Below are positions 1 through 7,300 of a stretch of 8,869 nucleotides of DNA, one piece after another. The position numbers and the translations under genes are program-made. The stretch is taken from assembly GCA_003487955.1 (NCBI GenBank), contig DNNJ01000305.1:1-8869 (forward strand), given 5' to 3'. Source of the DNA: Clostridiales bacterium (GTDB lineage: Bacteria > Bacillota > Clostridia > Tissierellales > Sedimentibacteraceae). The notes beneath the pieces were generated by a model that saw only the letters and a list, made by a program, of their open reading frames with translations, made no database searches and was not told where the DNA came from. Position 1 is the first letter of the stretch; every line of letters starts with the position of its first letter.

Positions 1-44
1 AATTCGTTGCGAATGACCTACCAGCCATTTTTCAGAAAATCATA

Positions 45-121
45 TTTGGGGACATTCCTCTTACCCCAAAGACTATCTATATAATAGAGGTGTGTCCCCA
101 TACCTCTGTTAAATGGGGTTA
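45..121. repeat. REP-like nested inverted repeats downstream of nifU
   Basis: Several nested inverted repeats lie here. TTTGGGG (45-51) pairs with CCCCAAA (64-70). AGAGGT (86-91) pairs with ACCTCT (102-107). GGGGACATTCCTC (48-60) is an inverted copy of GAGGTGTGTCCCC (87-99) with two mismatches. A further GGGG stands at 115-118. From memory, GAGGAA(T/C)GTCCCC-type motifs recur as repetitive elements in clostridial genomes, often near REP-associated (IS200-like) transposases; no transposase is visible here. The position just after the nifU stop means the hairpins may also attenuate or end isc transcription, but no long U tract follows them. The element may continue past the window edge, where a small palindrome (ATTCG-TTG-CGAAT, 2-14) is seen. 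Confidence 0.5.
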
Positions 122-128
122 GGGCATC

Positions 129-560
129 TTAATGTTCACAGTGGATTTCATCATCTTCAGGTTTATAATTTTCCAAACCCTTAATTACCTTGTTTGCTTT
201 TTGTGCGTAATCATAAAGTGCTGATTTGACAGCTTGCTCTGCAAGTACGGAGCAGTGAATTTTAACGGGAGGAAGACCTCCTAAAGCTTCTACAACTGCT
301 TTGTTTGAAAGTTCAACCGCTTCATGAATGCTTTTTCCTTTAATCATCTCTGTAGCAATACTTGAAGAAGCAATTGCTGAGCCGCAGCCGAATGTTTCAA
401 ATTTTACATCTTCAATTATTTCATCTTTATTTATTTTCAAATATATTTTCATTATATCCCCGCATTTAGGGTTTCCTACCTGTCCTACACCATCGGGGTT
501 TTCCATATTGCCTACATTTCTCGGGTTTCTGAAATGGTCCATTACTATCTCCGTATACAT
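129..560 (-). CDS. nifU: Fe-S cluster assembly scaffold protein IscU/NifU-like
   Basis: This 143-residue protein is the cytoplasmic scaffold on which [2Fe-2S] and [4Fe-4S] clusters are built from sulfur delivered by the cysteine desulfurase, then passed to apo-proteins. The three invariant cysteines are present: Cys33 in PKCGD (followed by the conserved Asp35), Cys59 in FGCGSAIASSS, and Cys103 in KIHCSVLAE (after His102). The length fits the single-domain IscU/NifU_N family; the C-terminal NifU domain of nitrogen-fixation NifU is absent. An LPPVK stretch just before Cys103 matches the site bound by HscA in proteobacterial IscU. The C-terminus ends in a small Cys/His tail (IHCEH). The ATG is preceded by a GGAGGAAG ribosome binding site and lies 17 nt after the nifS stop, so it is the last gene of the iscR-nifS-nifU operon. 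The family call is very secure; the nifU versus iscU symbol is a naming choice. Confidence 0.96.
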   Translation of the reverse strand: MYTEIVMDHFRNPRNVGNMENPDGVGQVGNPKCGDIMKIYLKINKDEIIEDVKFETFGCGSAIASSSIATEMIKGKSIHEAVELSNKAVVEALGGLPPVKIHCSVLAEQAVKSALYDYAQKANKVIKGLENYKPEDDEIHCEH

Positions 561-577
561 AATCTTCCTCCGTCGCC

Positions 578-1765
578 TTAGTTTTTATGAAGCTCGTCAT
601 CGTTTTTAATCGGTGACATTGCTCTTAATTTATTAATTATTTTTTTCATTGTTTCAACAGTAAGCTCAATGTCTTCTTCCGTTATTTCCTCGCTTATTGT
701 AAAACGAATTGAGCCGTGGGCTGTCCCGTGGTCAAGTCCCGTTGCCAACAAAACATGTGAAGGATCCAAGGAGCCTGAAGTGCAGGCAGAGCCGCTTGAA
801 GCCGATATTCCTTCCATATCAAGCAACAATAATATGGATTCTCCTTCCACAAATTTATATGAAAAGTTCACATTATTGGGAAGTCTCCTGGTTGGATGCC
901 CGTTAAGCACCACATCGGGAATATTTTTCTTAATTCCTTCAATAAGTCTGTTTCTTAGAACTGTAAGTCTTTCTACATGATGCTCAAAATTCTGCGAGGC
1001 AATTTCAACAGCCTTCCCGAAACCAACAATATTTTGCACTCCTTCTGTGCCTGCTCTTCTGCCTCTTTCTTGACCGCCCCCGTGAACAAAATTGTCAATC
1101 CGTGTTCCTTTTCTTATAAACATACCACCTATTCCCTTTGGTCCGCCTATTTTATGAGCAGACATGGACAATAAATCTATATGCTGCTTATTAACGTCTA
1201 TTTTGACACTTCCCAAAGCTTGAACAGCATCTACGTGAAACAGTATTCCATGCTCCTTGGCGATTTCTCCTATTTCTTCGATTGGCTGTATTGTACCTAT
1301 TTCATTGTTTGCAAACATTACCGATATAAGCATTGTTTCAGGTCTTATTGACTCTTTCAGCTGCTCTAAATCAATGAGTCCGTATCTGTCAACATCAAGA
1401 TACGTTGTTTCTATTCCGAACTTTTCCAAGTACTCACAAGTATGAAGTATAGCATGATGCTCAATTTTTGTTGTAATTATATGGTTCTTTCCTTTATTGA
1501 AATTTGCAAAAGCAACTCCCTTTAAAGCCCAGTTATCAGACTCGGTACCGCTTGCCGTAAAATATATTTCCTTTTCTTCTGCATTTAAAAAGTCCGCCAA
1601 AGTCTTTCTGGCTTTTTCAATGGCTTCTTTTGATTTTCTGCCTAACTCATATAATTGACTTGATGGATTTCCATACAATTCATCAAAATATTGACTCATT
1701 TCATTTATTACTTCTTTTTTCACCCTTGTTGTTGCAGCATTGTCAAGATATAGCTTCTTATTCAT
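578..1765 (-). CDS. nifS: Cysteine desulfurase, NifS/IscS family (PLP-dependent)
   Basis: This 395-residue enzyme converts L-cysteine to L-alanine and leaves a persulfide on its active-site cysteine, which supplies sulfur for Fe-S clusters and probably for tRNA thiolation. It belongs to the fold-type I aminotransferase (class V) family. Visible features are the N-terminal LDNAATT motif, ASGTESDN (71-78) for phosphate binding, His104 in IEHHAI, the FANNEIG asparagine region (151-157), HVDAVQ with Asp179 and Gln182, Lys205 in SAHK as the PLP Schiff-base lysine, and catalytic Cys328 in SGSACTSGSLDPSHVL. The extended loop around Cys328 marks it as group I (IscS/NifS) rather than SufS. The ATG overlaps the iscR stop by 8 nt. 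Its GGAGG (1772-1776) lies inside the iscR 3' end, which suggests translational coupling. nifU follows after 17 nt. Function is secure. Confidence 0.96.
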   Translation of the reverse strand: MNKKLYLDNAATTRVKKEVINEMSQYFDELYGNPSSQLYELGRKSKEAIEKARKTLADFLNAEEKEIYFTASGTESDNWALKGVAFANFNKGKNHIITTKIEHHAILHTCEYLEKFGIETTYLDVDRYGLIDLEQLKESIRPETMLISVMFANNEIGTIQPIEEIGEIAKEHGILFHVDAVQALGSVKIDVNKQHIDLLSMSAHKIGGPKGIGGMFIRKGTRIDNFVHGGGQERGRRAGTEGVQNIVGFGKAVEIASQNFEHHVERLTVLRNRLIEGIKKNIPDVVLNGHPTRRLPNNVNFSYKFVEGESILLLLDMEGISASSGSACTSGSLDPSHVLLATGLDHGTAHGSIRFTISEEITEEDIELTVETMKKIINKLRAMSPIKNDDELHKN

Positions 1766-2189
1766 TTTTTTCCTCCGTTAAAATGTTTTTTTGCTCCTCA
1801 TACATATCAGCCAAAGTTATATTGTCAATCACATCATTTATACTTTTTTCAATTTTCTCAAAAATTACTCTTGTAGCACATACTGATTCTCTGGAACAAA
1901 CTTCTTTATTTACACAGTCCGAAGTTGTTATTCCTCCCTCAAGTGTTCTAAGTATCATACCCACTGTTATTTCCTCAGGCTTCTTTGCAAGAAGATATCC
2001 TCCCTGGGGACCTCTAACAGTATCAATATAGCCGCCCTTTTTTAATTTGGCAAACAGCTGTTCCAAATAGCTTTCTGATATTCCATATTTTTCCGATACT
2101 TTTTTAAGTGAAACCGGTCCTAATCCATAATTTTTTGAAAGCTCAAATGCTGCTTTCAGTCCATATCTTCCCTTTGTGGATAAAATCAT
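1758..2189 (-). CDS. iscR: Rrf2-family Fe-S-sensing repressor IscR
   Basis: This is a 143-residue winged-helix regulator, the first gene of the isc operon. I chose the ATG at 2189 because AAAGGAG lies 7 nt upstream (2197-2203) and the protein then begins MILSTKGRYGLKA, as Rrf2 proteins do; a TTG at 2210 would add seven residues but would cover the ribosome binding site. The recognition region SYLEQLFAKLK contains Glu43, the residue that in E. coli IscR influences discrimination between operator types, and the wing reads VRGPQGGY. Cysteines 92, 98 and 104 fall at exactly the E. coli [2Fe-2S] ligand positions, so this is an IscR rather than a CymR-type, cysteine-free member. The fourth ligand, His107 in E. 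coli, is Arg107 here. Likely role: holo-IscR represses its own operon when clusters are plentiful. Tandem operator-like sites in the promoter support autoregulation. Confidence 0.92.
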   Translation of the reverse strand: MILSTKGRYGLKAAFELSKNYGLGPVSLKKVSEKYGISESYLEQLFAKLKKGGYIDTVRGPQGGYLLAKKPEEITVGMILRTLEGGITTSDCVNKEVCSRESVCATRVIFEKIEKSINDVIDNITLADMYEEQKNILTEEKNE

Positions 2190-2196
2190 TTCCGTT

Positions 2197-2203
2197 CTCC
2201 TTT
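2197..2203 (-). promoter_or_regulatory. iscR ribosome binding site that sets the start
   Basis: AAAGGAG on the minus strand lies 7 nt before the ATG at 2189. It falls inside the longer TTG-initiated reading frame and so supports the shorter protein. Confidence 0.85.
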
Positions 2204-2208
2204 CATAC

Positions 2209-2233
2209 AATCCCTACTATTTCAGTAGGGTAT
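2209..2233 (-). promoter_or_regulatory. IscR type 1-like operator, start-site copy
   Basis: This 25-bp dyad has arms CCCTACT and AGTAGGG around GAAAT, preceded by ATA. It follows the layout of the E. coli IscR type 1 site (ATA-SYY-GACT-RWWWY-AGTC-RRS-TAT), with T and A replacing the inner G and C. It lies downstream of the -10 box over the predicted transcription start, so bound IscR should block initiation. The palindrome is seen directly; the assignment to IscR is inferred from the adjacent gene. Confidence 0.75.
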
Positions 2234-2238
2234 AAATA

Positions 2239-2267
2239 ATTATAGAATACCCTACTAAATTTGTCAA
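2239..2267 (-). promoter_or_regulatory. Promoter of the iscR-nifS-nifU operon
   Basis: A consensus -35 box TTGACA (2262-2267) and consensus -10 box TATAAT (2239-2244) are separated by exactly 17 bp (2245-2261). The predicted start is near 2232. A perfect SigA-type core promoter is expected to be strong and to need repression, which fits the two operator-like sites that flank it. Confidence 0.88.
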
Positions 2268-2271
2268 CATT
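2247..2271 (-). promoter_or_regulatory. IscR type 1-like operator, -35 copy
   Basis: This second 25-bp site overlaps the -35 box. Its promoter-proximal half, TTTAGTAGGGTAT, matches the right half of the E. coli type 1 consensus well; the distal half (AATGTTGAC) is weaker but keeps GAC. Its centre is 38 bp from that of the start-site copy. The shared half-site AGTAGGG occurs in both copies. Confidence 0.65.
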
Positions 2272-2281
2272 AAAAAAAAGA

Positions 2282-2309
2282 AAAATAATAAAAATATTTA
2301 TTATTTTCC
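2282..2309. repeat. AT-only hairpin repeat, copy 1 (28 bp identical to copy at 4245)
   Basis: AAAATAATAAA (2282-2292) pairs with TTTATTATTTT (2297-2307) around an AATA loop. The 28 bases 2282-2309 recur exactly at 4245-4272, and the similarity continues weakly on the high-coordinate side (CATTCCTATAAA against TATTTATATAAA). On the minus strand the hairpin runs into a T-rich stretch (2271-2281), so it could act as a weak terminator for the MFS gene immediately before the isc promoter. Confidence 0.75.
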
Positions 2310-2414
2310 ACATTCCTATAAATAATAGCACTATATTTATTCTGGTTTAGTAATTATTCTGTTCGAATCCCCTTTGAGACCTTTGATTAATATTCCGCAT
2401 GTTTTACTTTCTTG

Positions 2415-3560
2415 CTATTTTTTTATAAATTTATATAGTATACCGGCAATAATCAAAGGAATTATCAGTATCAGATACATTCTGCTATAACTTGTAACTG
2501 AAGCTATAATACCTGCTATTATTGAACCGAACCCTATTCCTCCATCAAAGAAGGTAAAAAAAACAGCATTTACACTTCCGATTTTTCCTTCCGGAGCATG
2601 GGCAACAGCCATAGTTAAAAGACTTGTTTCTAAAAGTCCGAATCCTATTCCATAAAGAGCAGCACTTACTGCAAAAATAATAATATTTTGTGATTGGCTT
2701 AATACAATCATTGATAAAATCAATGTTATAACCCCTGAATATACAAAAATATCAAAACCCTTATTATCTATCATCTTTCCTGCTAAGGGTCTTATAAACA
2801 TTAAAAACAATGCGTATATTGTAAAATACAGGCCTATATTTTCAACTCCCCGCTCAATGCCGTATATAGGGATAAATGCAATTATTGCACCGTATGTAAT
2901 GGTAATCAGTCCAATTATTAATGCCGGACCTAATGAGCTCTTTTCAACAGACGGTAACTTACCCTTTCTTATATGGGCTTTTACAGTCTTATCTACCGGC
3001 TTATACTTTATAAACAGTGAAAACACAAGGGCTGCCAATACTAACATACCGGCCGGCAAAGCAACATTACTAAAACTTTGAGCATTCAAAATACTTATAC
3101 CTATTAATGGTCCAAATGCCATTCCAAGTCCGTTGGAAAGGTTAAAAAGCCCTATTCCCTCCCCAAATCTTTTAATTGGTATTGTTTCAGCAGCAACAGT
3201 CATAGCCGTGGTAGTTCCTATTCCCCATCCGATTCCGTTAATAAATCGAATAATTAATATTAACCATATATAATTAAAAACACCGAGAAAATAAGTAGAT
3301 ACTAAAAGAATTATAAGTCCTGTCAAAAAAACTATTTTTCTGCTTGCTTTGTCAAGAGCCATTCCTGTAACCGGTCTGATTAAAACGGCAGAAATAGTAG
3401 CCAATCCTGTAATCCAGCCTAAAATTTTTTCCGTTCCTCCGATATCTTCCACATGCAAAGGAAGTGTTGCGATTATCATTTGAAAACTTAAAAACATAAA
3501 AAGGTTTACAATAGTAATTAATATTAAATCTTTTGTCCACAATGTCTGTTTATTTTCCAT
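2415..3560 (-). CDS. Major facilitator superfamily transporter (12 TM, exporter-like)
   Basis: This 381-residue integral membrane protein has about twelve hydrophobic segments, arranged as two halves joined by a basic cytoplasmic loop near residues 185-210. The MFS motif A loop between TM2 and TM3 is visible as RPVTGMALDKASRK (62-75). A degenerate equivalent, RPLAGKMIDNKG (257-268), occurs in the second half. The N-terminus has the short cytoplasmic start typical of MFS_1 drug/proton antiporters, and the length fits that family. The substrate cannot be read from the sequence; proton-driven efflux of a small molecule is the most likely role. The ATG follows GAAGGAG with good spacing and the gene has its own extended -10 promoter. 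It is transcribed toward the isc operon but separated from it by 225 bp and the hairpin repeat, so it is probably monocistronic. No dedicated regulator is adjacent. Confidence 0.88.
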   Translation of the reverse strand: MENKQTLWTKDLILITIVNLFMFLSFQMIIATLPLHVEDIGGTEKILGWITGLATISAVLIRPVTGMALDKASRKIVFLTGLIILLVSTYFLGVFNYIWLILIIRFINGIGWGIGTTTAMTVAAETIPIKRFGEGIGLFNLSNGLGMAFGPLIGISILNAQSFSNVALPAGMLVLAALVFSLFIKYKPVDKTVKAHIRKGKLPSVEKSSLGPALIIGLITITYGAIIAFIPIYGIERGVENIGLYFTIYALFLMFIRPLAGKMIDNKGFDIFVYSGVITLILSMIVLSQSQNIIIFAVSAALYGIGFGLLETSLLTMAVAHAPEGKIGSVNAVFFTFFDGGIGFGSIIAGIIASVTSYSRMYLILIIPLIIAGILYKFIKK

Positions 3561-3590
3561 TTTGTCTCCTTCAATATGCTATTCTCCCGT

Positions 3591-3599
3591 ATTATATCA
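3591..3599 (-). promoter_or_regulatory. Extended -10 promoter of the MFS gene
   Basis: On the minus strand TGATATAAT (3591-3599) gives a consensus -10 box with the TGn extension, about 30 nt before the start codon. No good -35 box is found at 16-18 bp, which is usual for extended -10 promoters. Confidence 0.6.
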
Positions 3600-3651
3600 T
3601 GCTTTTATAAATAGGTGGTAATAAAATATTTATGAGGCCTTTCCGGCGGGA

Positions 3652-3674
3652 GCATCTTTAATAAAAAAAGATGC
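3652..3674. terminator. Hairpin between MFS gene and pseudogene
   Basis: GCATCTTT (3652-3659) pairs with AAAGATGC (3667-3674) around a 7-nt loop. It lies 16 nt beyond the stronger terminator on the minus strand and upstream of the MFS promoter. No U tract follows on the minus strand, so its role is uncertain; it may be a backup stop or a processed end. Confidence 0.4.
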
Positions 3675-3690
3675 CAATTATAGAAATAAT

Positions 3691-3714
3691 AAAAAAAGGC
3701 TGAATTCAGCCTCT
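3691..3714 (-). terminator. Intrinsic terminator after the RecG-like fragment
   Basis: The perfect palindrome AGGCTGAATTCAGCCT (3697-3712) is followed on the minus strand by seven T residues (3691-3697). It lies 12 nt after the stop of the pseudogene, a classic rho-independent terminator kept from the once-intact gene. Confidence 0.88.
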
Positions 3715-3726
3715 TATCGTATTTTA

Positions 3727-4111
3727 TTACTTTAATCTATAAGTAACACCCGGGCCGCTGCCTTCCTTTTTTACTATATTTTTATCTATGAGAGAGTTTA
3801 AAATTCTAAGAGATTTTGTTTTGTTAAATTTTGTTTTCTCATCTAACTCTGCTCTTGAAATTTCTATCTCGTCTCTAAATATTTCTAATACTACACTCTC
3901 ATCTTCAGATAAATTATTCCCCTCTACATCAATAACAGGTAAAATTATCCTTATATAATTATCACTGATTTCATAACCCGGTTTAACTATGCTGTCAGTA
4001 TATTCTTCATTTATTCGCATTATGCCGGTGCCAAACTTCTCTATGAAATCAAGTCTATAAAAAAACACCTGCAATTATAGGATTTCTCAATAATGAAATA
4101 TTTCTATAAAT
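3727..4111 (-). pseudogene. Decayed C-terminal fragment of a RecG-like/AlbA-type ATP-binding regulator
   Basis: Only the last roughly 128 residues of a protein usually 400-500 residues long remain. The 5' part, with reading frame 4111 to about 4066, encodes LLRNPIIAGVF. After a run of seven T residues (plus-strand A run 4059-4065) the frame shifts, and the remainder continues as YRLDFIEKFGTGIMRINEEY and on to a winged-helix tail ending near GPGVTYRLK. Removing one T rejoins the two parts into the conserved RNPIIA-VFYRL-FIEKFGTGI block of the 'RecG C-terminal/HATPase_c_4' family, so this is a frameshift within a homologue. Upstream of residue I at 4111 there is an in-frame TAA (4112-4114) and no homologous sequence, so the gene is also 5' truncated. 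The open frame that starts with TTG at 4074 lacks a ribosome binding site. It is probably not expressed as a functional protein. Confidence 0.75.
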
Positions 4112-4171
4112 TTAAATTTATCTATCTATCCTAATATCTTTTCCGTTCCTCCTTACTCAAGAATATAGAAA

Positions 4172-4197
4172 AACCGTTTGTTTTCCAACGGTTTTAA
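4172..4197 (-). terminator. Probable terminator of the SLH protein gene
   Basis: AAAACCGTT (4172-4180) pairs with AACGGTTTT (4189-4197), a 9-bp stem with an 8-nt loop. On the minus strand the stem runs into five T residues and then CTATATTCTT. It is the third and best terminator-like hairpin downstream of the SLH gene stop, about 110 nt after it. Confidence 0.65.
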
Positions 4198-4220
4198 TGT
4201 TAAGCTTTTGTAATTTTTGA

Positions 4221-4235
4221 GCTGACTTTGTCAGC
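4221..4235. repeat. Short perfect hairpin GCTGAC-TTT-GTCAGC
   Basis: A 6-bp stem with a 3-nt loop lies between the AT-rich hairpin repeat and the terminator at 4172-4197. There is no U tract on either side. It may be part of a composite intergenic element; its function is unknown. Confidence 0.5.
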
Positions 4236-4241
4236 AGTCTG

Positions 4242-4273
4242 GGGAAAATAATAAAAATATTTATTATTTTCCC
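4242..4273. repeat. AT-rich hairpin repeat, copy 2
   Basis: GGGAAAATAATAAA (4242-4255) pairs perfectly with TTTATTATTTTCCC (4260-4273) around a 4-nt loop, a 14-bp stem. The core 4245-4272 is identical to 2282-2309. Like that copy it lies just downstream of a minus-strand gene (33 nt after the SLH gene stop), so both copies occupy 3' ends and may act in termination or mRNA 3'-end protection. Confidence 0.8.
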
Positions 4274-4306
4274 GTATTTATATAAACATCCGCATTTTTT
4301 ATTCAA

Positions 4307-7300
4307 TCATTTTAAAGTATTATTAATAAATCTTTCTATAATAGCTGATACCTCAGCTCTATTTGCATTACCATCCGGTACAAAGTTTCCATTGTCACGA
4401 CCTTTGATTAAGTCATTGTACTGGCAATACCGAGTCGCATCTACTGCCCATCTTGAAATGAAAGCAGAGTCATTGTAGTTGAGCTTAGCATAATTATCGT
4501 CGTTTGCTAAGCCTAAGAAACCTGCAAAACGGTAAATAATAGCTGCCATCTGTTCGCGGGTAACCGGATCATCCGGTTTGAAAAGCCCATTCCCATAACC
4601 GCTGATTATGTTATTTTCTGAAGCCCAGTCAGTATATCTTCCGTAGTATCCATCATAGTCACAATCTTTAAAAACATGCTCTTGATAAACTTTTATTTCA
4701 CCAAAGCTGCGTTCGTAAAGACGACCAATGACCGTTGTAAACATAGCGCGTGTCATAACTAAATCCGGCGAAAAAACACCATTATCTGTACCAAGAAATA
4801 TTTCGCGTTCTGTTACAAAATCAATGTAGTTTATTGCCCAATGTGAGTTGATGTCTGAGTAACTCTTTTTGTTTTCTTTAAACAATACATAAGCGCCGGA
4901 AGGTGCTATGTACTTTTCATTTGCTGCAAAACCAATGAAAATTTCTTTTCCGCTTGAACCAATGTAGTATGGCACACCCGCTGTTTCTAAATAATTACCT
5001 GTGCTGCGCACTACCAAAGCATAAGGCGAAAAATCAGTTGCTTTAAAAACTATATACCAGGCTCCATCAATTTGCTTTAGCTCAGAATCAAGCATTTTAA
5101 CTCTATTATCATTAGATTTGTGTGCTACAGAAATATTATTTTTAACATCTATCAAGTTATCCGGAACAGGAAGATAAATAGTCACAGCGTATCCATCATT
5201 AGGTTTTGTTTTGGTGTTTGTTCCTTTAATATACAATGAAATATCAAAAGGATAAGCAGTGTCACCAATTCCAAGCATGAAGCTATCAGAACTTTCATTT
5301 GTGTCAGTGACCTTTACCTCCACTGAACTTGAAAATGCACTAATCATGTTTGCCTCAGCCATTATCTTTCTTCCAGAATCACTGAAAAGTCCACTGCTCG
5401 TCTCAGTGACAGTTATTGTGCGTGAAGGTTTGTTGCTGCTAGAAGATATAATTTTGGCAAAAGAAATTTCTACCGTCACAGGATATGCGGGCATAGTGAA
5501 TGAATTATCTCTTACGTTAGTCCTCGTGCTGTTGTCACCAGTCTTATATACGTTCCATGAAGAAAACTTATAGTCGCTGTCAGGAAAAGCCGAAAGAGTA
5601 ACAATATCGCCGGCAGATGCTATTTCAGTATCTGCGCTGTCAACTGAAACAGTAAAACTACCGTTTTCAACATCTGCTTTTGTTATGGCATATGAGCTTA
5701 ATATTTGAAGATATTTATGTTCAGTTGAATATACATAATCCTCGAATTTATAGTCTGTATCTGGTTCGCTCACCTGGGTATTAGATTTGTATTTGTAGGA
5801 CGAAGGCAGCGATAGTGAGGTATCTTCACCTAAGCTGATTGCACTTGTGTTACCTATTGATGTGACCTGACCGTTGAAGATGGAAATGCTTCCATTAGCA
5901 TGTATACCCTTAGTTCCAGCAGTAAAATCATCATCACTTTCAGGTGTGATTGCTTCGATGCTGGATGCTTCATTAACCTTAACCGTCGGACTGCCGGAAG
6001 GTACATAATCGCTGCCGTTCCATACGTATCCTATTAGAACATCATCTCCTGCATAAACACCTGTACTTTGTGAGCAAATATCTACATATGCCGTTTCGCC
6101 TATGACTACGCTGCCATAATCGCTGTGCAGACCACAACATATATCATATATACTCCAATCTACAACTTTAATCTTTGCAGCTCCGGAAATTCTGATATTA
6201 TCACCTGCAAAGACAGCGTCTCCGAACCTTCCAAACTTATTTACGTTAAGTTCGGCGTCATCAATCAATATATTCCCATATGAGATAATTCCAAATTCAC
6301 TATTTTCACCGGCTGTAACATTTAGTTTTGTGTTGCCCCCTGTAACCACAATGTCTCCGGACATTTTTATGCCATCTTTTCCAGACACGATGGAAACTTC
6401 GCCATCGACAAGGGAAAATCCGCCAGCCTCGGCATCAATTCCTCTACCTTCCGTGTTAATTTTAACAATTGCGCCATTAATTGATAAGTCATTAGTAAAC
6501 CTTATTCCATTGTAGCTCGAATAAGAAGGAGCAATAATTGTCAGAGTTCCGCCTGAATCGGATGATATGGATAAATTTCCATGAACATAAATTCCTTCCT
6601 TTAAGCCATTTAGATCTGTTTCATTTCCGATAACACTGTGACCCTCAAGAACAATGTTCAAATCGGTTTTATAAGCGTAAATTCCTATTTTGTTGTTTGA
6701 GTAATAGCTTGTTATATTTGCATCTTTTAGTGTCAGTGTCCTGGTGGCTTCGTTGTATTTTACATTGTAGTTGATAGCGCTTGCGCTGGTGCTTGTGATT
6801 TTGCCATCGTCTCCATTTAGCCAATAAGAAGTATTGCCACTATCAGCTACACCTGAAACCACTACGGAGCTGGAATTAGCGCTAAGTCCTATATTGTCGC
6901 CGCTGACACACACCCTTGGGCAGGATAAAATTTCAACGTATTTAAAGTCAGTGCTATTGGTGAAAGCAATGTCTTGGGACATAGTATAATCTGTTTCTGG
7001 ATTAGTAGTTATTGTATTTGTTCTATATTTATAATTATCAATTGAGACGTCCGTACTGCCATTAACGCCGACAGCGTTTCTGTTTCCAGAAGCTGTAATG
7101 CTGCCACCGTACATTGTAAGATTTCCTGTTGCTGCGATACCATCACTACTATCATTTAATCCGGTTGCATTCACCGTACCCCCGTTTATTCTGACATTTC
7201 CATCAACTATAATACCGTATGCATTACCGGAAGAATTAATCTTACCGCCTTCTATCTTAAGTGCTGCACCCCAACCCCATGCCATAATTCCATAAGTTCC

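Noticed and set aside
328..609. Plus-strand open frame opposite nifU and similar antisense frames under nifS, the MFS gene and the SLH gene
   Set aside because: They lack ribosome binding sites and family features and lie opposite strongly conserved genes, so they are shadows.
2350..2395. tRNA-like T-loop motif GTTCGAATCCCC
   Set aside because: The flanking bases do not form the T stem or acceptor stem, and no D or anticodon arm is present on either strand, so no tRNA or clear tRNA fragment can be supported.
2375..2395. Short direct repeat CCTTTGA-GA-CCTTTGA
   Set aside because: Seven bases repeated once is too little to call an element in AT-rich intergenic DNA.
4059..4065. Programmed frameshift at the T7 run in the RecG-like fragment
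   Set aside because: The upstream frame is cut off by a TAA within about 20 codons and has no start, so decay explains it better than programmed slippage.
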